Made by a program: the position numbers and the translations under genes | Source of the DNA: Vitrella brassicaformis | Lineage: Eukaryota > Sar > Vitrellaceae | Length of the DNA: 64,000 bases | Assembly (NCBI GenBank): GCA_001179505.1 | Contig: CDMY01000290.1 | Location: forward strand, 68,389 to 132,388 | Direction: 5' to 3' | The notes under the pieces: model-generated | What the model saw: the letters and a program-made list of their open reading frames with translations, nothing else | Databases searched by the model: none | What the model was told of the DNA's origin: nothing | Shown: positions 45,167 to 56,296 of the stretch, one piece after another | Numbering within the stretch: the stretch's first letter is position 1 | Layout of the letters: the number at the start of each line of letters is the position of its first letter

Positions 45167-48100
45167 ATGGAGAAGCTCACAGCCGACCTCACGGCCTCCT
45201 TTCCCAAGCTGTCGCCGCAGACCATCTCTGCGGCGCTGTTTGCCTACTGTGACTCATCCAAGGCGAATCGGCAGACAGATCTCGCCAAGGGGCTCACGCA
45301 GCTGCTGAGAGCACATGACGGCGACAAAGTGATGGTTGGCTGCAGCCTGCTGGCGGCGCTGGGAGGCGGGCTGGTGGATGTCGAGGCTCTCATGGGGAAG
45401 GCGCTGACGCCCGAGTGCATCGAAGGGTGGCTGCAGACGCTCTCGGCAACACTCAAGAAGGTCTGTGTGTGACGATTGTGTGATTTCGATGAATGCCTGT
45501 GCGTGTCACTTATGTGTCTGTCTGCAGGAGGGAGACTGGGTGTCCACATTGGCCGCCATCGAGGCGTCTGTGGGCGTGTTTCATCTGTGCGAGCGACTGC
45601 CCGTCGACACGCGCCATCGCCTCGTCCGTGAGGGGGCGGCATCAAGCACCCGAAACCTCATGGCCGTCCTTGACGCCATTGACCGCCACGCAGCTGTGCC
45701 GACGATCCTGGTGAGGCGAGGCGACCAACCGACGACAGACGAACGCTGGTAACATGTTCGTGTGTGTGTCTAGGAGCGTGGCTGCCGTGGTTTGTCATCA
45801 GTGCTCTTCCGGTCTTCCTTCCCTCTCTACCAGCTCATGGGTAAGGCTGTCCACCTGATCTCCACGTTGAGACCTGCCTCTCTTCTCGTCTCGTTGTTCT
45901 GGAGGCCGGCTGCGTGCCTTCTTCCTCAAGGTCTCACAGCACGACGACGACACCCTCGCAGAGGTGAATGAGGACGAAAGCACCATAGAGTGGCTGCGGT
46001 TACAATGCCAATTCTCATGACGTGGTGTTCTGTGTGTGTCGTTCACCGATTGGTTCGTTCAGTTGTCGCGCTGCTCACTATGTCGGCTGAGCTGGATCGC
46101 CAGCAGCAAGAGGGCGCCCAAGACCGACGGACCACAAGCAGCAGCAGCTGCGGCTGCATCCTCTGACGAAGGCAAGATGGGTCCGGCGTTCAGTGAGCAC
46201 CTCCTTGCTCAAACCACCAATGACCTTAATGCAGGCAAGACACACACACACAGGCAGGCGGTGGACGCACCGTACCATCAAAGCAATATAACCTGATGAG
46301 TCTGTTCATCGTGTGTGCAGTGCTGGGTCTCCTCAAGGATGGCAGTGTGTCGGGCAACACGACAGCGGCCGCCCTGTGGCACCGCGCCACCCGCCTCTTC
46401 CAGCTGCTCACAGCCCTCATTCTCCACTCGGCAGGCGGCAGGATGCGCCAGGGGCTGGGCACTGTTGAGCTGAGCCCCGCCACACACAGCATCGTTGTCA
46501 TACCCGTGCGCGAGCTGCTGCAAGTTGTTCGTGTGGCCGTGGGTGTCAGCAGGGGAGGCGGGATGGGGGGCGGTGAGGGGGATGGTGCAGCGTCGGTGGT
46601 CGACCAGAGGTGTGTTGTGCTGATGGGGGCAGCATTGGAGGTCCCGGTGGCCATACTAAATGTGTAAGGGAAGACAGGAGGGTGCAGACGAGAGACTCTC
46701 TTCTGCACCTGTTGTGGCTGTATGTTGTTTTGAATTCAGGCTCGGCAGCGGGGCTGTTTCGGTCTACAGCCAGCACTTCATCACCATACTGGACGAGCTG
46801 TGCAGGTAGGCACACCATCATACACACAAGCCAAGCCAAGCCAAGCCACAGTACCCGTTTCTTGCATCTTGATGTGCCGCCCTCCCTTGTCAGTTTCGAG
46901 AGCGACTCCATGGCGGCCCTCCACGCCTTCGCCTTCTCATCCCCCATCCACAGCTACCTATTAACCCTCGCATCAGCCATCCCCGCCGCCCTCATAGCCT
47001 CCAACACATGGAAGACACCCTTCGAGTGGGCAGTCGCCGCCATCAGCCACATGCTCACCCCGTCGACCTTCCCCTCCCTCTGCCGGATGGCTGCACACTC
47101 GGCACACGTCTCAGAGGCCGAGTATACCGCCGACACTAGCGAGCTCTCATCCATTGCGGGTGGGAGGGCGACGAAGCGACGCCGCGGGAGGTCCAGAGGC
47201 GGCGGTCTGTCGGACTATGGGTCATGGGGAGAGTCGGCGGGGGACCAGGATGCCGTGGGGCTGATCAGAGCGCACAAGACGCAAGAGATGGCCGTTCCGG
47301 AGATGCGGATCGCTTTTGCAAAGGTCTTTGTAGATCTCTGCGGCTCACTGACGGCTCTTCTGACCGGCGTGGGGAGCTTCCTAGGAGCCACCGAGAAGGC
47401 GCAAGCTGAAGAGCTCGCCATCGGTGTGCTATTCCACGGCCAGCAGCCCGAGACGCTCAAGAAGAGCCCCGCCACGGCCGTCCTCTGCGGCCGGCCGTCA
47501 GCCGTGCTGGCGGTGCTGCGGCTGATGGAGGCATCTCTCCTCGGCCCCTCTCCCCTCCCCAGTGCGACCCTCCACGCATCCATCGGCCTACTGAATGTCA
47601 CGGAGGCGACGGCAACTGACGGCGGGAGAGTGGCTGCTGCGGCTCGTGCGCTGAAACGGAAGCTGCTGGCAAGAGTTGGCGGTGGGTCCATTGGCCGTGA
47701 GAGCGATGAGGGCATCTTCCTCCAGGCCTACGGCGAGTCCCTGAGGGAGGCGCTGCACGAGTATGTCGACACTGGTGAGGCGCCTGCCGATCAGGAAGGC
47801 ATGAATGGCTATGGAGAGGCGTCGGCCATGGAGGAGCCCCCGGCTGCAGCTGCCGCGGCAGCCGCGGCAGCTGCCGCAGCCTCAGCGTTCGACCAGCCGA
47901 TGGGGGCGGCCGCTGCCTTGGCAGATAGGACCCAGCAGATGGAGCCACCACCGCCCGAGCCCTTCGCTGTCCTTGACGGACCGGTCCAGCAGGAAGGAGC
48001 TGACCTGGAGATGACGGCGGCCGAGCAGGGAGAGTCTACTTCTGATGGGAGAGGGGCAGGCGAGGCGCCAGCGGTACCGCAAGAAGCGAGCCCTCCTGCC

Positions 48101-48345
48101 GCAGCTGCTGCCGCCGCCAGTGCGAGTGCCGCCGCTCAAGGGAAGCAAGTCAATGCGCTGTTTTCTGTCGGTAAGGAGATGCGGAAGCGGGCGGCTGGTT
48201 GTCAGTGTCTGAGTGTCAGGGTGTTGTGTTGTGTGTATTGATTGATTGCAATGGTTCAGATATGAGCGACATGGCGGCCGCCGAGGCCTTTGTGCGCGAC
48301 AATCTCAACATGGATAGCCCGTCGGGCGGGGAGGAAGAGGACTGA
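45167..48345 (+). CDS. Large helical protein with Ala-rich C-terminus, unrecognised
   Basis: Nine exons (45167-45460, 45528-45710, 45774-45840, 45905-45963, 46063-46234, 46321-46663, 46740-46805, 46894-48170, 48260-48345) sum to 848 residues. The N-terminal ~500 residues are helical, HEAT/armadillo-like: MEKLTADLTASFPKLSPQTI, VMVGCSLLAALGGGLVDVEA, GRLRAFFLKVSQHDDDTLAE, LWHRATRLFQLLTALILHSA, HSYLLTLASAIPAALIASNT. A basic Arg/Gly patch TKRRRGRSRGGG lies near residue 500. The last 150 residues are Ala/Pro/Glu-rich low complexity, ending MAAAEAFVRDNLNMDSPSGG and an acidic tail. Intron 5 (46235-46320) starts with GC (GCAG|GCAAGA). No catalytic motif or transmembrane helix. No family assigned. Confidence 0.82.
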
Positions 48346-48690
48346 CTGACTGACTGTCGGATGGATGGATGGATGGATGGATGGTGCATTCATGAATTCA
48401 TGGTCAGTGAGGTCATGGTGTTGACACACCTTCCTGTCCCATCAAGCAGCTTGGCCGCAAGTGCAAGTAGGTCAACACAAGACATACACGTACACTGGTA
48501 CCAAACCACAGACGCACAGAGACGAAAAAGAAGCATCGCATGGCACGACAAACGAGCTCGCTCGTATCCCTTATCCTCCCATTGATTTGACACACGGCGG
48601 AAGCACAGCACCAGAAACCGACACCCGAGAAAAAAGTCGTGCAGCACGACCCACCCCCTCCCCTCACTCGCTTGGAGTGAAAAATCACCT
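48346..48690. other. Intergenic, no gene seen (convergent 3' ends)
   Basis: GACTGACTGACT and (GGAT)n runs at 48342-48384; no coding evidence. Confidence 0.7.
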
Positions 48691-49276
48691 CTACCAGTCT
48701 CCTCCCCAGCCGCCGCCATCATCCCCGCCCCACCCGTCCCCCCCATCATCCTGACCATTGTCGTCCTGACCAGGCCATCGAAAGGCCTGATTGGGATCAT
48801 CCCCCCAGGACCAGCCGGAGTCAGCGGGGTTCTGCTGCGCGTCGGACTCACTGCCCTGGGAGGGAGGGGGAGGCTGGGAGGCCTGTGAGGGGTCCTCATG
48901 CGTGTGATGGACCTCCATCTGGCGCGGACCAAGGAAGGAGTCCATCAGCCGCATGCCCATCCCCCACCCCAAACCATGCGCCATCCCATCCATGATAGCG
49001 CCGAAGATGCCTGGCCTCTGGTACTGGGCGGGAGGCTGATTCTGATACTGCTGCGGCGCGTACTGGCCTTGCTGTTGCTGTTGTTGCTTGGCCTGTTGTC
49101 CTTGACCGAACCACGAGAAAGCTCCCTGTGACGGATACGGCCCTTGCTGCTGCTGTTGAGCCTTCTTGGTGGCATGCTTCATGATACGGGCACCTGCAGC
49201 CACCACACAGAGCATGCAGTAAGGCAATCCGCACGTCGGCTGCTCGCGTACCTTTTTTCAACACGTTGCGCGTCAT
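48691..49276 (-). CDS. Gln-, Gly- and Trp-rich low-complexity protein
   Basis: Two exons (49276 to about 49253, then 49193-48691) give about 175 residues. The short first exon encodes MTRNVLKKG, joined to ARIMKHATKKAQQQQQ. Two poly-Gln blocks, a PQQYQNQPPAQYQ stretch and a Gly/Trp/Asp-rich C-terminus (GDGWGGDDGGGWGGDW) surround one conserved-looking amphipathic segment FGAIMDGMAHGLGWGMGMRL. The composition resembles prion-like or sticker-and-spacer proteins. Similar short proteins of the type 'GRP with GxxMxxGxxxG' carry membrane-inserting helices; I make no assignment. The first-exon splice site is placed to within one or two bases. Confidence 0.72.
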
Positions 49277-49364
49277 GTTGGCTCGACGACTTTAATGAAG
49301 GGGAGAGGGAGCACCAGACTTCGATGTCGAGCACTTTCACCAGAAGTTCGCCAGGCTTCGCACG

Positions 49365-49384
49365 CAGCGGTTTCAGGGAGCACC
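49365..49384 (+). promoter_or_regulatory. CAGCGGTTTCAGGGAGCACC element upstream of LRR gene
   Basis: Identical to the 20-mer at 22555-22574, 48 bp before the LRR gene ATG and followed by CTTTTGCGAGCTTTT as at 22602-22625. Confidence 0.55.
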
Positions 49385-49431
49385 CTCGCCAGGCTTCCTT
49401 TTGCGAGCTTTTAGACTGGGGGCCTGGCCAT

Positions 49432-51566
49432 ATGGCGAGCTCGGGCAGAAAACCACCACAGATGGTATCCATGGATGCGTCGACTGCACGGTGTCGCATG
49501 ATGCAAATTCATGACCTCGGCTTGGTGCTTAAGAAGCTGACTGATCTCACAGCTGTGACAAGACTGGAGGTGGGCAACAACCGGCTGAAGGAGATGCCGT
49601 CGCTTCAGGCCCTCCCCAGTGTGCAGCATGTGGATCTTTCAATGAACTTCATCAGGTGTACAGACCGTGTGCGAGTGTCCGGGTGGATGGGCCGGTCGTG
49701 TGTGTTTGCAGCTTCCTGGATGGAGCGGCGGTGCCGGAGCAGGTCACACATCTCAACATATCCCACAACATGATCAAAAACGGCAGCGCACTCCCTGCGT
49801 CTTCCAAGCTGACGGAGATGGTGAGCTCGTATGGGCTCCATCTGTCTCCTGGTGGCTCTCATTTCCGTGCCCTCACTGCAGGACATCAGCTTCAATCGGC
49901 TGGCGACTCTCGCACCCCTCAAGCTGCAGTCGCTTTCTGAGCTTCAGTCGCTGGTAAGGTCAACCTTTGTGTCTTCCAGTGACAGCTGATGCTCCCATTG
50001 TGTGTGGGACAGAACTGTTCCTTCAATGCGCTGCGCGACATTGGAGGACTCGAGGGTCACCCCTCGCTCACACACCTATTTCTACAAGGAAACAAGATCG
50101 AGGTCAGCGCTAGTGGAGGATGCGATGTGCCGTTCATTGCGGTGGTCTTGTGGGCAACACACATGCAGGACCTTCGGGCGCTCACCAGTGCCGAAACAGC
50201 TTTTCTAGCGTTACAGGCACTCGACATTTCAGCGAACGCAATTCAGGAGGTGAGATGCTGGCAGAAAGGTAACCTACGGGGCTCCACTGCCTCTTTCGTG
50301 TTGACAGGACCAGTATCTGGTGTTGTATCACTTCCTCCCAAGGGTCGCGCCAAAGTTGGTAGAACGAGACACACACCTGGTCTGAAGCGCCGAGCAGCCA
50401 CTCTTCCGACTGTTTGTTCCATTCTCAGGCTGACATCTTCATGGGGGCGAACCCCTTCGTCAATGTATGTAGACAGACGACGGGCTACATGACGTCTGCC
50501 AGCGCACTGTCTCCCCGTACGCAGAAACGAGCCAAGGACTACGCCCTCCTCCTCCTGTCGACCAACGAAAAGCTCAAGCGAGTCGACGGGGCCCGTGCCA
50601 CTCCGCATCTGAAAGGGATGCTCATGGTAGGTGCAGCTGGTGTACTCCTGACTGATGCTGACACACGTGTCTGCTTGCAGAAAAGGATGACTGATGCCTC
50701 CGTCAAGGATCTGATCGACCACACAAGTGAGTGAAATAGATCAAGAAGAAGACGCCATTGATTGCACCAATGCCGAACCTTGGCCAGGAATGCTGTACGA
50801 GACTGATTGCAAGGTGACTGATTGTAAGTGCTGGGCTAGAATTCAGCTGCATGGTGTGTTTGTCGGCTGCATCAGTGGGAGAAGCAACGCACGAACATGC
50901 AGCTGCGGCTGCTGCAAGACCTGCACAAAAGGGTTCTCGAGAACATGTCTGACTATGAGAGTGAGATGGAGAATGATCTGCTTATCAAGGCGCAATACCT
51001 CAAGAAAGAGGTGAGCATGTGTGACAGCCACGGAGCTGGGCGTCAGCGAGGGCCTGCCCGCGCGTGTCTGCAGGTGGAAAAGCCTCTCAACGAAGACACG
51101 ATAGAGGTACGCTCATAACATGGCACCTAAGTGACACATCGTCGTCTGATTTGTTGTGCAGAAGCTGCAGCATGACTGGAAGGCACGGCTGGAGGAGATC
51201 CGACAGATGGAGCAAGCTCACCGAGCCGAGGAGAAAGACCAAGAAGTTCTCGCCATGGAGCCATCCACACAGGGGTACGGCAAGGGCGCACATTGATGAT
51301 GGCGGAGACACCCCTCCGCATGTGTGTGCAGACGGGTCCAGAAGCTCGTGCTGTTGCGTAAGGAGGCCGTGACAGCCACAGAAGAGTGGCGCAGGAAAAA
51401 GAGGGAGGCACGCGAGGCCATGCAACAAGAGGCAGCACAAGAGAATGTCAGTGCCACCCAACAAGAGACGGCTCCCGACGAGGAGAAGCCGCCAGAGGAA
51501 GAACAAGTCGGTGAAGGCGTGGACGAAGGTGAAGGCATGAATGAGATAGAAAGCGAAGGCGACTGA
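49432..51566 (+). CDS. Leucine-rich-repeat protein with C-terminal coiled coil
   Basis: Fourteen small exons (49432-49655, 49712-49820, 49882-49953, 50013-50102, 50169-50249, 50308-50358, 50429-50464, 50525-50626, 50681-50726, 50788-50813, 50876-51010, 51074-51106, 51162-51274, 51332-51566) sum to 450 residues. Residues about 30-200 are LRRs of the 22-residue SDS22-like kind: VTRLEVGNNRLKEMPSLQAL, VTHLNISHNMIKNGSALPAS, LTHLFLQGNKIEDLRALTSA, LQALDISANAIQED. An LRR cap follows (GANPFVNKRAKDYALLLLST, LKRVDG). The C-terminal half is coiled coil, WEKQRTNMQLRLLQDLHKRV, KLQHDWKARLEEIRQMEQAH, ending in an acidic tail. LRR-plus-coil proteins of this design are often axonemal (DRC3, LRRC-type). An axonemal role is inference only. 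Exon 10 (26 bp) is the least certain. Confidence 0.85.
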
Positions 51567-51788
51567 GTGGCTCACTGCACTCGAGTGGCCAATAAAACGG
51601 CAAGAGAACTGTCTTGATTGACATTCATTTAGTGAATGTGACTTTCTCATGTACACAAATGTATACAAAACGTGTACATGAAGACACAATCAGAGAGGCC
51701 GAGCGACGCAAAGCACTCGGCACACTGTGTGTGTGTTTGAGTGAGCGAGTGACGGCAAGCGACAGTGAGTGACCGGCACGAGCGAGCG
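51567..51788. other. Short intergenic spacer between tandem LRR and palmitoyltransferase genes
   Basis: 222 bp containing CCAATAAAACGG (51590), a possible polyadenylation context AATAAA for the LRR gene, and direct repeats of GTGAATG/GAGTGA; no further gene. Confidence 0.5.
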
Positions 51789-53437
51789 ATGGAGAGCAGG
51801 GAGGTGATAAAGGAGCCCGTCCGTGAGTCAGACCGTGAGCACCCTCTGCTCCTCGCAGACCTCACCCGACAGCAGGTACTGTATGCACACTCTGACTGCT
51901 GGACAGGGAGACAGAGGGAGCAGAGCACTTGGTTGCTGCTTGGCTGCTCATGTCTCTGTTCGTTCCTTGGGTCAGTCGTTCGTCAAGTACTCGCCGGTTG
52001 TGTTCATCGCCTTCCTCTTCGGAATCATCTACGTCGCACACATGCTGTCAGTGGACTCAGTCCACCCACCATGCCAGAGAGAATGGCAGAGAGGGAGGGA
52101 GACATGTGAGTGTGTGTTGTTTCAGCTATCGCATCTTGCCGCTGCTGCAGCTTGCGTTGCCCGCCAAGATCCGCAACCACGACATCGAGACGCGTAATAG
52201 GAAACCACACATCGTGATGACCATTCTGATGGAGGTCTCTCTCTCTGTTTCTCCTTCTGATGTGCAGAGGGCTGGATTGAGTCGGTTGTGCTGCACTTTC
52301 TGTTAGGGATGTTTGTGTGGTCGTACGCCCGTGCCGTGTTGGAGGACGCCGGCTTCATTCCCAGCCGCCAGTGGTCGACAGAGCCGGCAGACGAGCTCGT
52401 GATGGAGCGCAAGGAGAACGGCGACAAACGATTCTGCAAATACGAGAAGCTCTTCAAACCAGGTGTGGGTGGGTGGGTGAATGAATGTGTGCACAGGTCA
52501 CTTGTATGTCGGTTGGCATGTTGTCCATTCATCAGACAGGGCGCACTACTGCCGTCCTCTCGGCTGCAACATCCTCAAGATGGACCACTACTGCCCGGTT
52601 TGATCTCACACAGATCAGTTCCAGATGGACCGGTGAACTTGTCCCTCCGTGTGCCATGTGTCTGTCTGCAGTGGATCGCCAACTGCGTGGGATTCAGAAA
52701 CCAGGCACGAAACACACAGTAAAGGACCAACCACACATGCATTGCATTGCATGTGTGTGTGTGTTTCATGCATGCATCCATCAGAAGTACTTCTTCCTGT
52801 CTCTGCTGGTGAGAGGGAGGGAACGCAGAGAGGGACGGAGGGACGATTGGCACCTTGTTGTCGTGTCTCTTCTCAGTACGCTGTGTGCGTGCTGCTGATG
52901 GTCGATTTCACACTCACGCCGAGATTTGCCGTCTACGCCGAGGACCCTATGAGCACATACGGTGAGCGAGACAGGGAAACAGTCAGTGAGGCATGTAGAT
53001 GATGTCTCTCGTGTCGGACTGCAGGGACGTTGATCATCGTGCTGTTTGGGATTGTGCTGTCGTACATTCTGACGTTGGTGGTTGGCGGGTTCTTCCTCTT
53101 CCACTGCTGGCTCATCTCCCACAACATGACAACCATCGAATTCTGTACCTACAACAACGACCGACACACACATCAGTTGACATCGGTGTGTATGTCTGTC
53201 TCATGGATGGATGGATGGATGTGTGTAGGTGAGAAGCGCCGCAGAGAGGGTCAGCGTCCCAATCCATACGACATGGGCATCGTCGAGAACATCATCCAAG
53301 GTCATCCACTCGTGTGCACACGAGAAGGAGATGGATGGGTGGATGGGGGCATCCATGTGTGTGTGTGTTTTGTGGCAGTGCTGGGCGAAGACATTGACAA
53401 AGTGCTCGTCCCGCTGCCCCTCCCCAGTCAGCGCTAA
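51789..53437 (+). CDS. DHHC-family palmitoyltransferase with a DHYC active site
   Basis: Eleven exons (51789-51875, 51976-52046, 52126-52234, 52270-52462, 52536-52597, 52672-52704, 52785-52808, 52877-52961, 53025-53189, 53229-53300, 53379-53437) sum to 319 residues. Two N-terminal TM helices (KYSPVVFIAFLFGIIYVAHM; VVLHFLLGMFVWSYARAV), the Cys-rich domain, then two more (YAVCVLLMVDFTL; IIVLFGIVLSYILTLVVGGF) give the standard four-TM topology. The catalytic region reads DRAHYCRPLGCNILKMDHYC, then PWIANCVGFRNQKYFFL, so the signature is DHYC, not DHHC, as in yeast Akr1. The TTxE motif is present as TTIEF, and NPYDMGIVENI resembles the PaCCT-type NxYxxGxxxN tail motif. It S-acylates membrane-associated proteins (family knowledge). 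The intron after exon 6 begins with GC if the N-Q-K-Y-F-F reading is correct. Confidence 0.9.
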
Positions 53438-53486
53438 AACCTGACTCTGTGGATGTTAGAATGAATGAGCGGATCGTCTCTCCCTC

Positions 53487-53517
<31 letters not shown>

Positions 53518-54198
53518 CAGCGAGCCAGAAGCGTCGATTTGGGTACGGCACTGTGTTCCCACGCGTCGACAGAGTGACCGGCCGGCAGGTGCAGGTCGCC
53601 TGAGCGAAACCGCCACTGACCGACCAACCAACACACAGACCGACACACCGCGACATGCGACAGGAATGAAATCGCTGACAGACAGACAGCCAATGGACTG
53701 ACAAACTGAACAATCATGAAATGTATGTCACACGCACTGATCGATCACAGTGCATTCATGATCAAGAAAGGGGAAGGATCACATCGACCTCGAGGCTGGT
53801 GCTGATGGTGAGAGAGAGGGAAAAAGAAACGGACAGATGGACACATGCTTGCAGTCTGAGAGACGCACTTCAAAGGACGACTGTAAAATGAGGTATGTGA
53901 TGCGATTGTCCGTCGACTGGTATCCATCCATCCATCCATCCATCCATCCATCCATCCATCCATCGGTTTGGGCACGGATGGATGGATGGACTGGGGGGCG
54001 ACGAATGCGAGCTAGTAGATTGTCTCGATCGCGAGATCCCGCCGTAGTTTTGTTCTGCGCGTGTGTGCCCTCTCTGTGAGCATGCCTGTCCAGTATAGTC
54101 AGCCCATGCCCTTCTGAAGGCCTCCCGCCCACCCATTGCCATCGTATCGACACCATAGTATCGACATCGCCCGGCAAAGCCAGTGGCGGCAAAGGACC
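53438..54198. other. Intergenic simple-sequence region
   Basis: A (TG)n run at 53491-53517 and the CCAT/GGAT inverted repeat (listed next); no coding evidence. Confidence 0.75.
53923..53990. repeat. (CCAT)n / (GGAT)n inverted repeat
   Basis: About ten CCAT units at 53923-53963 and about four GGAT units at 53976-53990 in opposite sense, separated by CGGTTTGGGCAC, so the strand can fold into a hairpin. Confidence 0.85.
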
Positions 54199-56296
54199 AT
54201 GCCGACCGCCGCCAGTCTTGAAGATAAGGCCGCCGACGCGCACCTTGCCCCGCCGTGCCCAGCCAGTGACCAAAAAGGCAGCAGCATCCCAGCCGTGGCG
54301 CGGCAAGTGGCGCGGCTGACCATTTTCGACTGGGACGACACCCTCTTCGCCACCACGGCCATCATGACGGGGCCGCTCTCGGTGAGAAAATGGCAGATCT
54401 GCCGTCTGCATTGTACTGGGGAGATGTTTGCACTGGTGGGTGGGTGATGAGATGGGTGGGTGGGTGTGTTGTGTGGTGTGTGCAGCATGGTGGTGAGGAG
54501 AGCGCGATTCGCAAGGCCCTGAAGGCGTTTTTCAAGAAGGCGGGCCAGCAGATGGCGGCACTGGACGCGGCGGCCAGCAAGGCCATGGAGAGGGCCGTGG
54601 CCGAGGGGAAAGTCATAGTCATAACCAATGGCGAGACGGTACGCCCGCATGACGCGCCAACCGACCAGAGAGAGACACACACACAGAGAGACACCATCCA
54701 TCCATCCATCCGTTGTGTGCTTTGTTGCGTTGTGGGGATCAGGCGTGGGTGAGGTTGTCGGCTGGGTTCATGCCGCTGCTGCAGAAGGTCATGGAGAACA
54801 ACACCGTCCGAGTAGTGTCGTCGCGCGAGGCCTTCAGCAAAGACTACCCAAACCGATCGGATCTGTGGAAGGTCAGATCACCACACACACACCACACCAC
54901 AAGAGGGGGAGGGGGCAAGGAGAGAGGCGGAGAGAGGGAGTATGTCCATTTTGTGTGTTGTTGGGTGTGGGGTGTGGTGTGCGCAGATATACACGTTTGC
55001 GCGCGAGATCGGCAAGATGCGGCCCCTGGACATGGCCATCACCATTGGCGACGCCCCACATGACATGGACGCCCTCAAGAAATACAGGTACGTACGTACC
55101 TCAGACACATATGGCATGGACGAGCCGAACATGTGCAAACACCTGACCTGCACCCTCTCTGTGTGTGTGTGTGTGTGTTCTGTTTTTGTGTGTGTGTCAG
55201 GGGCAAGGGGTCAGGGGCGGTGGCCAAGCGCTATGTCCGCTTCACGGGGCTGCCAGAGCCGCCGACGTTGACCAAGGTCAGAATACAAGACAACACAACA
55301 CTCACACGAACAGAGACACACGCCTCACATCAAGGCGGTGCATTGGGTACATGTGTGTGTGTGTGTGTGTGTGGAATGGTCATCAGGAGTTGGACAAGTT
55401 GACTTCGCTGTACGACGAGATCATCCACCCCGCCACAAAGCACAAGAACTGGGACATGGACGATATTCTACAGGTAACCTCACACGGCACGGCACGCACA
55501 CAACAAACACCCCCCCTACCCAACACAGGACATCTCTTTTTTCTGCTCTCTTTCATATTGAATGCAGCTATCGCTCCCGGAGGATTTCGAGTACCTCCCA
55601 ATGGACGGTATCATCAACCCACCCCCACCCTCACCCTCACCCCCACCCCCACCAGCCAACGGCACTCCCCCAGGCACCCCCGTCGTATCCACACACACAC
55701 CGAAGCGCGGCCGCTCACCCTCTCCCCGCCTCCGCCGCCACAACAACAACAACAACCACATGCGGCCCGCATCGCCACCCCCACGCAAGAATGGCGGGGG
55801 CAAGCGCAAGGTGGCCGACAAGACCAGTAGTGCCGCTGCCGATGAGGACGATGAGGGTCCGTGCCCGATGGACCTGTCAGAGGACATCGAAGGCGTGGAC
55901 GAGGTGGCGAATGATCGGAGCAAGAAGGCCAAGAGCAAGGCGAAGGGCACGGGAGGTGGGATGGGCAAGACACGTGAGGTGGAGGGGGACGAGGTGGTCG
56001 TGGCCGGGGATGAAGAGGAGGGAGAGGGGGGCCGCGAGAGCGACGCCACGCCCCAGCGGCAGCTCAAGAAGCTCCGCCGGCTCACCCAGCAGCGGGCCGG
56101 CGTGATCCGCATGAGCATGGGGGGTGGTGATGGTGCCGACGAGGGCAGCAAGACGCCCCAGTTCGGCGCTGCCACCCCCTCTGCCGGCGCACGGTCGTCG
56201 TGCCGCACGCCGTCGCCGTCGAAGCGGGGCAAGACGCGGCTGGGCGATCCCCCCGCCACACCGCGGTACGACTTCCGCCACAAGCGGTCGTCCTAG
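54199..56296 (+). CDS. HAD-like phosphatase domain protein with long basic/acidic tail
   Basis: Seven exons (54199-54381, 54486-54638, 54743-54871, 54987-55087, 55201-55276, 55387-55473, 55568-56296) give 485 residues. HAD motif I is RLTIFDWDDTLFAT (Asp nucleophile and general acid), motif II VIVITNGET, and the motif III/IV region ITIGDAPHDMDALKKY. Between them HGGEESAIRKALKAFFKKAG is a cap-like insertion. From residue about 245 the protein is low complexity: INPPPPSPSPPPPP, NNNNNH, basic SPSPRLRRH, and alternating Lys and Asp/Glu runs, ending RYDFRHKRSS, probably nuclear. Its substrate cannot be told; related HAD proteins are widespread in alveolates. The first in-frame ATG was used. Confidence 0.87.

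Noticed and set aside
46610-46930. Plus-strand frame running through exons 6-8 without splicing
   Set aside because: The open frame continues by chance through introns; the phase-correct GT-AG sites at 46664/46739 and 46806/46893 give the coherent helical protein.
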